Notes: a model not told the origin generated them from the letters alone. A DNA stretch of 64,000 nucleotides from Amoebophrya sp. A120 (GCA_905178155.1 CAJINV010000001.1:3673706-3737705); one strand, 5' to 3'; shown: positions 12,941-25,246, counted from the first letter of the stretch. Made by a program: numbers and translations.

Positions 12941-13706
12941 AGAAGACTTTCACGTATAGGCTTTTTTTTCAGATTGAAATGGCATTTTTGATGGAGAACC
13001 AAGACTGTTTGACAAACTTCATAAGTATGTTTTTTTGCGAAAAATCACGTTGCAGTTGTACCGTGTATCTATGAACACAATTCGTTAAAGTAGCAACAGA
13101 AAGGCTTTCATGTAGTTCATTCATCCAAGAAGACAGCGATAGCAATCCACCTTAAATTCAGGTTTCTTTTTTTCTAAATCAGACACAAATCTCTGACTCT
13201 GTACACTAAATTTTCTTCGCAATTCATTGTAAAATTTCCTTCTACGCAAACGCATTCTAGTAGTGCTTTGGGTTTGGTGCCAAAGTTATCTTTCCTGTGT
13301 ATCTACCAATTGGAAACTTCTGACTTTGACTAGTTTACATCGGGTAAAAATAAGTTTAAGCATCGCAAAGCCGCATCGTAGTTGTAAGGGTTGCTTGCCG
13401 AGGCCGAGGGCATTCGATTGCTTCGCTTCTTTTGTTTGGTGTGCATGGTCGTTTTTTGGATTTCAATTGGAATCTTTGCTTTTTTGGATTGCAAGCACAA
13501 GCGGAGCGCACTTTCCATCGAGAGACAAAATTGACAGTAAGCGAGGGCAGTGAGTGGCTTCAGAGTTGATCGGAGAGTTTCTTTGTTGTTACTCGGTGTG
13601 AAAGTAGTTCATTGAGTTTGCGGATCAGTTTCTCTGTCACTCAGAACTTTGTGATAAGTACGTAAAACAAAAAACCTTTTTATCAGTCAAAGGTAAGCGA
13701 AACATC
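12941..13706. other. Intergenic region
   Basis: AT-rich, with T-runs and no convincing coding sequence. It separates the 3169-aa gene from the next gene. The first ATG with a sustained frame is at 13707. Confidence 0.5.
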
Positions 13707-15947
13707 ATGGGTGCCATACGTGGTCCTCGGGGCATTCTACGGCCCCAAACAGCGATTGGCACAGTAAACAAACGTCGCAAACAGCCTCCCAACAAGGCTA
13801 GTGTGGAACAACTCAGGGGGCCGGACGAGTTCGATTTGCTGCACATTCGCGGACGGAATGTGAATTCCACGGTGCAGAAGAAACCTGAAGAGGAAAAGGT
13901 ACGACTTCATCTGGAGTGCCTTGAAATAACTGGAGTAGTTGACTCCACCATGGTTTCTTTTACAAAGTTTGAATTCCCCTCATTGAATCGCAAAGATCAC
14001 TCATCTATCAAACCGTCATGATTGATTTAGGTCGCAAAACAAGCCCGCCCGATCGAGGACCGTCCTTTCGGCGCCATCGAAAACGATTCGTATTGGTGGA
14101 CGCGAATTCGACCGCAGTCAGCGCACGAGAAAGCGAATCACAGACAGGAAATCATCGATTTCGTACCCAACGGCTGTGGTGGTTTCAGACCAATCCGGGG
14201 AAGCTCCTTACCCCCGCAAAGACCGCAGTCAGCTTATGCCGGCTCTGTCGCCCGTGCAGCTCGGGTGAATATTGTGGACGAAATTAACGACGACGCGATG
14301 AGTTGTTCCGCTTCATCCTCCTCGAGTAGCTCGGGTGCGCCGCTTCGGCTACCGCTACCAGGAGCGCATGAAAAACCAGGAACAAGGAGCACCCTCGGCG
14401 GGGAGCCCGCGCCAACAGCAGAAGACCGTTCATCTTTTCGTCCGGTCTACTACCCCGAGGACGGTGCTACGGAAATTCCAATCACAGGACAACCAGAAGC
14501 TCCTGACTCTCCGGAGCCACCAGGAGCAATTACCGGTCCGCCCGCGAAGAAGCTGCGGCCTACGTCCGCCCCAGCGACGCGGAGCATCGCGTGGCACAAA
14601 AACCACCTCCTCGACCAGAAAGAGATCGAGTCAAACGTCCCGACGTCACAGCGCTCGCCCATGTCCAGCACCTGGACCGCGAAGGATAACGAACGGCAGA
14701 AAAGAGTGAAATTTATCAGCGTGTCCCCAACGAGCGCCACCTCCTTACCCCCGGGGATGGTGAAAGGAGACCCAAACGAGCACGAGGTGAACGCGGAACT
14801 GTACCCATATTACGTCGACCACCCGAAAGTCCCAAACATCAGGCAGAGAACCTCGGGAAACTACGAAACGGACTATTTGAAGCAGCCGAACTCGACGTTT
14901 GCACGACCGGTGCGCGTAGCGATACAGGGGCGGCACAAGGACCTCGCGGGGATTCAGGACCGCAGGGAAGTTCGCGCGCGCCGGGAGCAGGCGCGCTTGG
15001 CGGAACTGCATAAGAAGATCGAGCAGGAGCGGCTCGATCTGTTCAAGGGACCGCCGCCGATTCCGGAAGGCTGGGGAAACCGGCCGGGGCTGCAGCCGAC
15101 GGATGTCGAGAGCGACACGGAAAGCTACATTTCAACAGGTGAAGTTCTGATTTGAGTGTGGTCCTGCTGAAATTGAATTGATTTCATGACGAGGATTGGA
15201 TCGATCGTAGCTGCATGCATGGTGAGCTGCACTGCTCTCTACTTGCTGGTTATCTCGCATGAGAGATAGAAATCGAATTCGAAATCGAACTACCAGGTAA
15301 CATCACCTACACGGAAGACTGCCCACCGCTCTACGACAAGTACCGGTTTTACAGCAATCACATTATGCGCGACCTGGCCTGTGGCCGACCCTCGCAGGAC
15401 GGGGTGAGAACTCTGGATAAAAAGTTCGACCTGGATTACTACCAGAGCAAAGCCGGCGAGAAGGACATTTCTCCGGGGGCGGCAGCGCGGGACGGAACCG
15501 TCGGCCACGAAACGGACTACAGGCGGAACATGCGATTCTTTTGGGATACCAGGTACACAGAACGCGTTCGTGTACATGTTCGAACGTCCCCATGTTGACC
15601 AAATTCAAATTACAAATAGCTTGTGTCTCGCACTTGCTCGTCTGACATCCGTCAAAGCTCACTTGATAAGGGAGGTTATTTCATGAATAAAATCAACAAA
15701 CGAAAAATCTTTCCACAGGTCGGACTACACAGATATGGACATTTCGAAGCGCAAGAAGAAAATCGACATCCAGAAGCGCGAAAAGTTTGACCACAGCGTG
15801 CTCAAAGCGAACTACCCACGGTGCTACAGCCAGATGGAGCAGGACCCGCTGCCCTCGGTCGCGCCGAAGGTTTTTCCGAAGCGCCACGTACCTTTCACAG
15901 CACTGTTCAAGAATCGGGTCCACATCCGCCGCCCTCCGTATGGTTAG
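13707..15947 (+). CDS. Hypothetical protein, 4 exons (594 aa)
   Basis: I do not recognise this protein. Exons 13707-13898, 14031-15138, 15297-15552 and 15719-15947 join through three clean GT-AG introns (phases 0, 1 and 2) and sum to 1785 nt. It has a basic N-terminus. A Ser/Pro-rich, probably disordered stretch covers roughly residues 145-245. A charged helical segment lies around residues 385-420. The C-terminus is rich in Tyr, Arg and Lys (for example SDYTDMDISKRKKKIDIQKR) and ends HIRRPPYG. There are no membrane spans or signal peptide. The Tyr/Pro-rich tail resembles small axonemal or cytoskeletal proteins, but that is only an impression. No introner elements interrupt it, unlike its upstream neighbour. 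Confidence 0.8.
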
Positions 15948-16843
15948 GGGTGGCGAAGGTGAGGTTGGACATCTCAATGAATGTACAACTCAGCAGGCCG
16001 CTATAGGGACCACAAACGTAATGAAGCCCTTTCTTACACAAATACAATGTATCAACCCTATCTAAAAAACTATATCCCAATGAACCCTCTGTGTATCGTC
16101 CACGTAATCCCAATGTTCGTAGGTAGGACGAACCTGTAAGATCAAATGAACTAGAACTTCTCAAATTTATTTTCTGGTAATTGTAATGTGAACCCTGCTT
16201 CTGTTGCTGCGTGTAGGTGTAGAAGAACTCAACTGCCAGTACACCGTGTACTGGCAGTTGAGTTCTTTCTTCTGCTGCAGCGAGCTCGAGCTCATTCTTC
16301 TAAATTTCCAACCTCTTCTTGGCGCTTGCAAGAGGATGCAGCGGACTTTGAAGCTCAGGAAAGCAACAAGTCGACAATCTGCAACAGTCCAAGCGACGTC
16401 GATCATCTGCGCTCAAGCTGATTGGTTCAGCCACTTACCTTTCCTAAGTTTTCTCTGATTTTATTTGGCCACGATTGGAGAGTGACGCACGCGGGGCCGG
16501 GGGGAAGAGAGGTTGTAGCATTTTCATCGCGAGTGCATCTATCATGTCTGTGTCCAATGAGCGGCTCGAGCAACTGGATCTAGGTGCGAGAACCAGCGCG
16601 AGTGAAGGAGGTGCTCTAGGTTTTTTGGCCGGGATAGGGGCTCCTGCAGAGAGTAATCGACCCAGTCACGACCTTACGAACACTGCAAATAAAATTTATA
16701 TATGTTCCTTTTTCTTGTAGTTGTTTGATTACAGCAAAGAATCAATATCACAAAAATCTGGAATGACCACGGCCGGCGACTACATCAACGCTCAACAGCA
16801 GTAGAAGAAGAAGCCACCCGACAATTATTTCGCCGCCCGTTAA
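15948..16843. other. Intergenic region with a perfect hairpin
   Basis: No convincing gene. The only notable structure is the near-perfect inverted repeat at 16223-16267, listed separately. Short open frames at 16188-16458 read across the hairpin and look fortuitous. Confidence 0.5.
16223..16267. repeat. Perfect inverted repeat (22-bp stem, 1-nt loop)
   Basis: Left arm 16223-16244 is the exact reverse complement of 16246-16267; the core is AACTCAACTGCCAGTACAC, then one C, then its complement. The flanks (AGAAG on the left, TTCTTCT on the right) extend the pairing loosely. It lies between two genes, about 275 bp after one stop codon and 575 bp before the next start. It could be a transcription terminator, a fold-back repeat or a cloning/assembly artefact. 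Confidence 0.9.
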
Positions 16844-18861
16844 ATGTTCGTCGTCACCAATGTGACCCGGTCGGCCGCGCCAAGTGGGCGCTGTGCCATC
16901 CAACACACGGCAGGATCAACAACGCTGGCTCCCGTATCGTCGGCGATTTCCGGCCCCACTGTCCGAAGTTGTAGCAGCACCAGTGCGTTCCGGGCCCCAG
17001 GACGAGCGCCCGTACGACCAGTGGACCCTTGGCAGGCATTCCGAGCTGCACCTCTTGGTTACCACCAGCGGCAGAGTCGTATAGCCGTGCAAGCAGGGAA
17101 CGTATCCGCGTGTTCATCGCGGTTTATCTCGTCGTGGAGGACAACATCACCATTCAGATATGACCTGCAACGACCGTGGGTGGAGCAGCAGAGAGCGAAA
17201 CCGCTGCAGTCACATGGCAGCCTGAGTAGCGCTTGCTCATATCGCCACCCAGCAGGGCTGCTTACGCTTTTCTCGCATCATGGAAAAATAAAACAGCACC
17301 AGCAGCAACGTCGACAGTCCTCCGCGATTACCGTTGTCCCGCGTCCGACGTTTTACCAGAAGCGCGTGTATGCTGTGCAATGCGCGGTGCCCATGGTCGG
17401 CTTTGGCGTCATGGACAATTTGATCATGATCCAGGCCGGCGATCTGATCGACTGCACGCTGGGGGCCACCTTCGGACTTGCCACCATCACGGCCGCCGCG
17501 CTCGGACAGATCTGCTCGGACACCTCCGGGATCTGCTTTGGCGGCTTCGTCGACGCTGCATTCAATCGCTTGGGGCTGCCCGTTTCCGACCTCACGCCCG
17601 ACCAGCTGGCGCTCGACAGTGTGCGCATCGTGCGGACGATGGCGATGGCGGTTGGCGTCTTGTCGGTACTTTATTTTCATTTTCGATGGTCAAGGGCGAC
17701 GTCAAAGGGTTGTCGTTGTTCATCTTCAATCGCCTTCGGTTTGCTAAAAGCGAGAATGCATGCAAACAAATATATCGATATCCATCGATATCCAAATTGA
17801 AACTGCTCTATCAGGGCTGTCTCCTCGGTATGACTAGCCTGCTTTTCATGGATTTGGACAAGAAGGAGCGACTGAAACGGCAAGCAAAGCTCGCCACTAT
17901 CTTCTCCACCTTGGCGGAAGAAGGCTCTGATTTGTGCAACGTGGAAAGGTGCTCCCTCTACATCGTAGAGGAGGATCAGCGGTTCGTGTGGAGCGCGGCG
18001 AGGAAAGTATTTTTGTTTCATCGAAGATGCAGATAGGACTCAAATTGAACCAAAAAACTTTGAGTAGAAGTTGACACACAGTTTCTGTGAGGTTGACCAC
18101 GTCTTTTCAATCTCAACATACCAGGTCCGCCACACCGTCCACGCAAAGGAGATCAAGAAGCAGTGCGTTGCAGATCTCACCAAAGCAGCCATTGAAGACC
18201 ACGTGTCGGTTCGCGTGTTGGCGGATTGCCTCCGGAAGTTGAACTGGTCCGAAAGTGACATCGCCGAGGCGCTCCCGCCCGAGCGACAGTCCTTGACCAT
18301 CGAAGAGTGCGTCACGCTGATGGACGACCTGTCGCACCACGACGAAGAGCGCATAGTGCTGCGCGAGGGAGGAACCAAGCATTGGGTCGTACACAACAAG
18401 GACGTGCTCAACGTCAAAGACATGTACTACTTACTACTTTCTTTTACCTTGTTGTTTACTTCGATTCATTGGATTTTCAATGATCAAAATCGCTTGCAAT
18501 GAAAAGGAGCACGAATAATGTAAAATCGGAGGTCATGTCTGTGCATGACCAAACCGCCAACTCTGTACACCAAAACAGTGCCAGCGACAAGCGTTTCACG
18601 CACTCTGAAGTGCGCAAGGCCGCTAAGGCCGCGGGCGTGGACAGTAAGTGGACGCTGCTTGTCGGTCCGGTTTTCGAGGCGAATGACGGAGACGAGGACA
18701 CGCCCGAGCAGGAACGCAAAGTCATCGGACTCGTAGAGATGGTCAACCGTCGCGACGAGCAGGGCAAGGTGATTGCCTTTTCCGAGGACGACGAAAAGCT
18801 GGTGCGCATGCTCTGCGGTCACTGTTCCACGTTCATTTCCCACGCGCTCGATGATGACTAG
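16844..18861 (+). CDS. TMEM65-like membrane protein fused to a GAF-type domain (555 aa)
   Basis: Exons 16844-17665, 17815-18006, 18125-18423 and 18507-18861 join through GT-AG introns of matching phase and total 1668 nt. Residues 1-180 are Arg/Ser/Gln-rich with few acidic residues, consistent with an organelle-targeting leader. Residues about 185-290 match the TMEM65 family: the PMVGFGVMDNLIMIQAGD signature, a Gly/Ala-rich membrane hairpin, and the closing GCLLGMTSLLFMDL. TMEM65 proteins are inner mitochondrial membrane proteins linked to calcium/sodium homeostasis. The rest resembles a GAF small-molecule-binding domain: helix, then NVERCSLYIVEE, an inserted helical segment, then IGLVEMVNRRDEQG and a closing helix FSEDDEKLVRML. 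The ligand cannot be predicted. The fusion suggests a sensor coupled to the membrane part. An 83-bp intron (18424-18506) was chosen because it alone keeps frame. Confidence 0.82.
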
Positions 18862-21369
18862 GGAAAGGAGCAGATGAGTGCGTTACCTCTAAAAATACAT
18901 CATTGCTACTAAAAGTAGTCTACCGGAAACAAAATTAAACCGCGCTCGTCCTCGTCGCACAGGGAACCTGGGCAATTGGGAAAACAACTTTGGATGCTGC
19001 TCCAATAGCGTCTTCGGTCAACCGCACCATTGGGGGGCTCACGGCATCTGCCAGATGGCTCGGCTTTTCAACATTTCTGCGGGTCTTTTTCTATCTTCTG
19101 AGGCAAATAATTTACGGTAATTTTTTATCCTCCGGGCGCTGCTCCTTCAGTGGAAAGCGTTCAGAAACTGCAGTATATTGTAGGTCATGAGCTTGTTATT
19201 CAGCTTGAGTGAGAAGTAAAGTTTTACCTCACGGGGGTCGTGGTCGCCAGATATAACTTTTTTGTTATAGTGAAAAGATGGAACATCAGTGCTGCATTCA
19301 ATTCTAGTTGTGCAACCAAATTTTATGAAAAAAGTTTTTATAATTTCGGGTGCGTGCGCGCTACGCTCGTCTTCATTTTCCACTTCACGGTAAGAAAATC
19401 GATCGTGCAAATACGACTGGCGCTCGGCCTACTAAGGATTGGGGGGTTCAAGGACTCTCTCAGCGTGCGTACTACAGGGCAGCGGCTTCTTGTACGGGAA
19501 TTGTTGCCCTTTGCCGAGAAAACTCGCTGCGCTTTACCGCTTGTTGCCGAAATTTTTCGAGCGTATCGCTATCGAATAGGGTAGCTTGCGTCGAGCCAGA
19601 AACTACCGTGCTAAGTAAAATTCCACTTTGTAACTTTTACTGCAAAAGTATAAAAGTCGAGCCCTAGTGCAAGGAGACCATGCTTGCAAAAGCAACTTTC
19701 ACAACTGTTGCGCCTGTCGGATGCGTTTAGAATTTGGCCGCGGGCTCGTTTGCGCTTCCACTTTTACTTGCTTTTTCACCATCTCAGCAATATTGTTGCC
19801 GTGGTTCAAACAATTGACACACTGTGTACAACATCACCCTGTGCAGGCGGTCCTACACATCATATGAAAAATAAAGAAATAGCAACGGAAAGAAACTAAA
19901 GTATTCGCCAACTGAGCCGGGTCCTTAGCAACACTGTGCTGCTGCGATTCCGGTTCGCTAAATGAGGACCGGATGGCATGAAAAGGACCCGTCTTAGTCA
20001 CCATGTCTTTTCAGTGCGAAGTCTAACCGCCCACAACTTGCCTCTGTGCTACAACTTTGTCTATCAGTTTCTCATGCTTTTGCTCTTGCTAAAAAAATAA
20101 ATAAAAAAATAGCAAAAAGTTTCTATGGGAGTGCAGCTGTAGTTTCTGCAGCTGCCAATTGTTGCTTTCTCTCCTTTCACCATCTTGACTCTACCGTTTT
20201 TGAAATGAATTTAGCGCCACTTTATACGACCTTCTTGAAACTCGGGATAGGATAGCGATGCCATTCCCATTGCTGTCCTCTATTGCCGCCCATTTTTGAT
20301 ATGTACCATGAACTTTGAAATTTAAAAAAGCATAGGCTAAGCTATTGCCGACCTCTATTTTTTTGTCATCTGTGTATCTCAACATGAACGACATAAAACA
20401 TGATGATCTCTAATGAACTGGTGCTGATGTGTTGGCGAGGTGGAGTGCTACAGAAAAGGATTGCGCGCAGAGGTACTACTTAAGTCTCAACATGGCATGA
20501 TAAAAAGTATTGCGCCCCAGATAAAATCAAAATGTACAACCTGAACAAGAATTCAATTTTTTCTCTACATCTACAGTATCGGAAGACTTCACACAGGCCG
20601 CAGATGTTGTATACTGCTAGGCGATGCGTTGAACTAGAAAATAGAGAACAATGTACATGGTGACAATTTGCTGCAAAGGAAAATAACTACCTTGCCACTT
20701 TTGTTAATACTGTTTCAGCAGCGCAGACGCCTATAACTTCGATGGAATGTATACACTCAGAGCAGCTGGACAGGATGCGAGGAAACAGCTATTTTACACT
20801 ACTGCTTGTACAACAGTATTAGACCACGAATCAAACGGAAACGAGTCCCCGGCTCGAATTGTTTATGAAGATGATCGATTGAGAGACTAACTCAGACTTG
20901 TTAAGCTTTTGCATTGGTCTATTGCGACACGGAATCAGGAAAACCATCTTGAGACTACAGGCACCTCCGGAGGTTGGCTACAGCAACTACGTTGCTGTCG
21001 AGTCATTGCGATGATCGACGATGAAAAAGCTTCGCTCAGCCGGAAGTCAAGTCGCAGGATATTTTGACAAGAAGTGCAACTGCAAGCACCCGCAGTGGGA
21101 GAACAAAAAAACTAGCGAGACCACGAATGCACCTTTGAACCTCCCCCGATTTCGGCGGATAAAGAACTTACTACTTGCACAGATGAGAAAAAAGCGGTGC
21201 GCCATTTTGGCTGTTGCAAAAGCAACGCAAAGTGTGTATCTTTGCCTTTATTTCGTTTCGTCATTGTGTTCCCCTTCCCGCTCATCGGGTGCGGGTGGTC
21301 GCCGGGGCAGCTAAAAAGCGTGTCTTGTGAGTACGCATGACGTAAAGTACATTGCTGCTTGCCAATGAA
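18862..21369. other. Long AT-rich region without a recognisable gene
   Basis: About 2.5 kb with many stops in all frames. Open frames (for example 19240-19584 and 21021-21314) are short and featureless. A 12-nt match to the core of the dinoflagellate spliced-leader (GCCATTTTGGCT) lies at 21201-21212, followed by the small hairpin GTTGCAAAAGCAAC. Confidence 0.45.
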
Positions 21370-23395
21370 GCCTCAGGCGTTTCCTTCAAGCACCGGACAC
21401 GGACCGCCTGGGCCCCGCCCACTGATGGCGGGCCGCCCGGGGCGGGACTTCGTGCGCTCTCTTTTGCGCTGCAGGTGACCCGGCGCGGGCGGGTTCGCTA
21501 GCGTTTGCAGTATCGGACGAAATTCGGCCGGCCCTCGTTTCATGTGTGCCGATGCCACAAATCGGCGCCAAGCTGCTAGCAGGCCGCCAGCTTCCGCCGG
21601 GCCGTGGCTTGCCGAGGTGATGCGGAGAATGGCGGACCAGAGACGCGACGCCCGCGGCGTCTTCGGGGGCCCCCCCGTGCTGACAAGGGGCCGGCCGCCG
21701 CTTCCGCCCGCCCGCCGAAGGCAAGGGAACCCCCGGGGCGCAAAACCCGCAAAACCCCGGGCCGGGCCTTCCCCCCCCGTTCTGTGGCGGGGCGGACTGA
21801 GGTGAGCCGCCACCGGCACTGTGCGCACGAGGCAAAGTCATGGCGGCCCGGATGATGTGTGTGGACGCCCCCCGCGCGCTAGGCCAAGGCACCGCGGGCC
21901 GCTTGCCTGTTTTGTTGCCGGGCAGGCTGGCGCGCGTAGGTTTTCTATGCACCGCCCCCGACGCCAGGCCCGGTGGGGCAAGAGCAAAACGGCAGCGCGC
22001 GCAGAGACGGGACGAGCTTGGGCGCCGGCCCTGCGCCTGCCAGCGGGCTGGGCGGTGGGGTTGCGAAATGAAAACGCGACCGAATGCGTCTTCCGCCGTG
22101 TTCCAGCCGGGCGAGGCCCAGGGCCGGCCAGGCAGGGGCGCCGGTGCCTTGGGGGGGCGCCGTTTGATCCGGCGCGCCCGCGCGCCCGAATTCATGGCCC
22201 CCCTCCCGCTTTTGTGCCACAAGCGCAAAGAAATCACAACCGCGGGCACGGGGAGCGAGCCAGGTTGGCCCGGCGGCCGCCGCTGGCGCCGAACAAAACG
22301 CGGGGCAGCCCGCGCATTGAAGACCAGCGGGGCGCGCAGCACAGGGCCAAACGAGAAAAGGCGCATCGCAAGCTGCGGCGCGGGCGCACCAAACGCCGCA
22401 GCTCTTGACGGAATGGAAGCCGGGGCAACGACAGGCAACGAAGATGCTCGCCGTGATGTGGAATATTTCAGATGACCCGAAACCCGAGACCGGCCGGGGG
22501 ACGCGATGGCAGAGCTCACGCGTGCGGGTGGAAGTGTCGCGCGTTGATGCACATGCAGCGCTGCGCCTATCGCGGACGCACAGGAGGGGCGCATGTTTGG
22601 CAGGTTCCGGCGGTGGGGCCCCCCGCATTCTCAGAAAGGGCGCCCGCCGTGCCCCGCCCGATCGGGGCGGGCGCAGTCGCCGCGGGGAACTACTCGGAGG
22701 AAGCGCAACGCAGTCGGGCGCAGGTGTGGCGTGATGCCGTCATGGATCGATGCGACTCGTCGGCCGACTTGGGCAACAGTTGACGTAGCTCGCCGCCCAT
22801 TCACTGGCGCCGTTGTATCGCAAAGCGGACATAATCAGCGGCCCGACAATCGCGCCGGGCCCTGCATGCCCCCCCGAGGGAGCCCGCCCGGCTGTCGAGG
22901 CTGGCGCCCTTGCCAATGGATGGCTTGGCCAGGCAAGAACCTGCCGCCCGGCCAGCGCCGTCTCGTGTGGCTGCATAGCCGGGCCACCTTGCCGGGCACT
23001 TTGTGAAGGCGTGGTGGAAGGCCCCGGGCCCCCTCGTGTGCCGCCATACCTGCCGGCGCGCCGCCTGTGCTGTCGGCCTTCCCTTGTTGGCAGGGGCCGA
23101 CCGCCCGCTGCATTGGTACAGCGCCGCCTTTGCCGGACACGCCGCCCGGCCCGAGCGACCTCTGCTCTGGATCTCGGTTCAGCTGTTGTGCATACAATTT
23201 CCGAACCCTGCCGGAAGGTGCCCGCGTGGCAATTTATGTTTGAAGCCCCAGTAGGAGCACAACATCCCTGCGGCCTCCGCAACCTGAGTCTTTGTGTTCG
23301 GCTGCGTGCATCATCGAGGCACCGGCTCCGGCTCGCAGTCACTGGCCTGCCCATCGCACTTTATCTGATCGCTCCTTATCGCGCGAGAGGTTGAG
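21370..23395. other. GC-rich island of about 2 kb
   Basis: Base composition changes abruptly near 21370 and again near 23395. Inside, sequence is dominated by G and C runs (CCCCCC, GGGGCCCC, GCCCGC). Long open frames appear on both strands at once, including 402 aa on the - strand at 21386-22594, but they are Ala/Arg/Pro/Gly-rich and lack domains. This is what stop-poor GC-rich DNA gives by chance. I see no rRNA, tRNA or protein family. It may be foreign or repeat-derived DNA, a regulatory CpG-like block, or an unrecognised gene. Confidence 0.55.
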
Positions 23396-23665
23396 ATCCA
23401 GAAGAGGTTGAGATGTGGAGGGTCGAAAAGTTTCTATCTCTGCCGGGGTTTATCGATGATTGTGAGTGCGACTTCCTTGTTTGGAGGGCTGTGTCTGTAG
23501 TGAGCGCGCAGGATCACAAGTAAGAATTCAGCTGCTCCTCCGTGCCAGCACCTAGAGGTGATAGAAGGCACTACTTAGTACTCACACATCGATCCTTCGC
23601 TTCATTCTGCAAGATAGGAGAAATTGATGTAAAGAGTCCTCGAGGAGATACCAAAGAGGCGTACA

Positions 23666-25246
23666 ATGTCCGGGTCGGGTGCACGTATTTCGTCCAGCGT
23701 GTGTGATCTGATGCGTGAGGCGTTTGCCTTCGTGGTCGATGGGCAGGCACCTGAGCCCGGCCGTGAAGCGAAGACTTCCACGACGATCGTTGCAAGCGAA
23801 GTCGCGTCAAAGGTCACGGACGCCTGCGCCTATCTCCAGCGGTCACTCGGTGAACTGGCTTCTGCGATCAGTGGGGGAGACGCCAGCAATGCGAAACCAA
23901 CGGCACTGCCCGTCTGCTCCGCTTCCGTTGTCGAGCGTTTTCTTTTCGACCTAAACACGTTTCTGCAAAGCGAGCGAGGCCGGGAGCGCCTATTTCGCGC
24001 CGGCCAATACGCTGGACGACTTTTACACGGCCTCACCATGTGGAACTTCTTCCTCCAGCTCTCGAAGGTCATGGCTTTAACACGAAAAGGCATGCGGTTT
24101 GGCGGGCCGCTGCGACTTGCCCTTGATCTGTTCGCGACGTTGGACAAAATTAGATTCGCGACTGCATCTCCGAGCACGGACGGCGCAACGACAGTTCAGC
24201 ATTCAAAACAACAAAACCTTCTGACATTCTTCGCCATCTCCCAGGACATCCTCTACCATAGTATCGACCACATCGCTTTCCTGGAGCGAATTCAGCTTTT
24301 GAGGATCAGCGCCGAGCGGTCGGACTTGCTCGACCGATTCATCGAGTGCTTCTGGTTGACGGAAATTATTCCGCTTTTTACCCGCGACGCACTGGAAGCG
24401 GTTCGGCTTTGGAAAACGCAAAAGATCAACGTCTTCAAGCACTTACTGGAATACGGACGAGATTTTTGGGTCAGTAGAATTTTACAGGACCAGTCGAGAA
24501 CTGCTTTGAAAGTACAAAAACAAGACCCACCAAACACCGACCACCTCCTCCTAGCGACGAACTTGATAAAACTCGGGCTTTGCGATTTCCCGTGCGTTAT
24601 CTTTGTGCTCCGGTCTTCCGCTTTTCGCCAGAAGCGGAAGCACAAGATCTGGTGTGGGGCTTTAGGTGTCGTTGCGTCCTTGATCTCGTGTTATTGGCAG
24701 TGGCGCAAGGTGAACGCCAAAGATCCCTTGAAGGACTACGAGTTCTTCGGAAGTGATTGTGATACGAATGCAGCAGCGAAGACAACGACAGCAGTTGTGG
24801 ACGAGAATTCCAATTCTAGAAGGACAAGTCCGAAGAAGATCACGGCTGGCGTCAAGCCGGTGACTGGAACCTTGAACGATAGCGGGTCAGTGGCAAATTT
24901 ATCGGTAGGTCGTGTCGGAGGTGCGACATCATCTTCCACTGCTCTCACCCCCTCACCCGTCAAGACGCGCGTGAGTGTGAGGTCGAACGAGCAGCCCGAA
25001 GTTGCTATCCTAGCGGAGGAGCAGGATGCCAGCCCGCAGAAAATAACAGTTCCCGGCAACCAAGGGACTCCTGCTGAAGTAGACGTTGCCGCCGCGACAC
25101 CCAGCAGAGAGACGGGTGGTTCGACCGGATCTCGTAGGGGAGCGCCCAGCTGGAAAGCGTACTCGGCAAAAAAGAAAAGAGGTGGAAACAGAGGCTCTGG
25201 CCAAAATGAGGAACAGAACGTGAATGGAACCGGCGGCCAAACATGA
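23666..25246 (+). CDS. PEX11-like peroxisomal membrane protein (526 aa)
   Basis: Single exon starting at ATG 23666. Residues about 85-345 follow the PEX11 pattern. They open with FLNT.L.SERGRERLFRAGQYAGRLL (cf. GRDK..R..QY..R.L in the family). LARKG-like MALTRKGMRFGGPL follows, then a predicted helix pair around DHIAFLERIQLL, and a late hydrophobic segment GALGVVASLISCYWQW, the usual C-terminal membrane anchor. PEX11 proteins bend and elongate peroxisomal membranes before fission. Family members are usually 230-300 aa. Here the extra length is a Ser/Thr/Pro-rich, probably disordered tail (residues about 365-526) ending in a basic stretch, plus a 75-residue N-terminal extension. Identification is by motif pattern only. 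It implies that this organism has, or had, peroxisomes. Confidence 0.7.
   Translation: MSGSGARISSSVCDLMREAFAFVVDGQAPEPGREAKTSTTIVASEVASKVTDACAYLQRSLGELASAISGGDASNAKPTALPVCSASVVERFLFDLNTFLQSERGRERLFRAGQYAGRLLHGLTMWNFFLQLSKVMALTRKGMRFGGPLRLALDLFATLDKIRFATASPSTDGATTVQHSKQQNLLTFFAISQDILYHSIDHIAFLERIQLLRISAERSDLLDRFIECFWLTEIIPLFTRDALEAVRLWKTQKINVFKHLLEYGRDFWVSRILQDQSRTALKVQKQDPPNTDHLLLATNLIKLGLCDFPCVIFVLRSSAFRQKRKHKIWCGALGVVASLISCYWQWRKVNAKDPLKDYEFFGSDCDTNAAAKTTTAVVDENSNSRRTSPKKITAGVKPVTGTLNDSGSVANLSVGRVGGATSSSTALTPSPVKTRVSVRSNEQPEVAILAEEQDASPQKITVPGNQGTPAEVDVAAATPSRETGGSTGSRRGAPSWKAYSAKKKRGGNRGSGQNEEQNVNGTGGQT

Noticed and set aside
21386-22594. 402-aa open frame on the - strand in the GC-rich island
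   Set aside because: Overlapping long frames exist on several other frames; composition is Ala/Arg/Pro/Gly only, with no domain.
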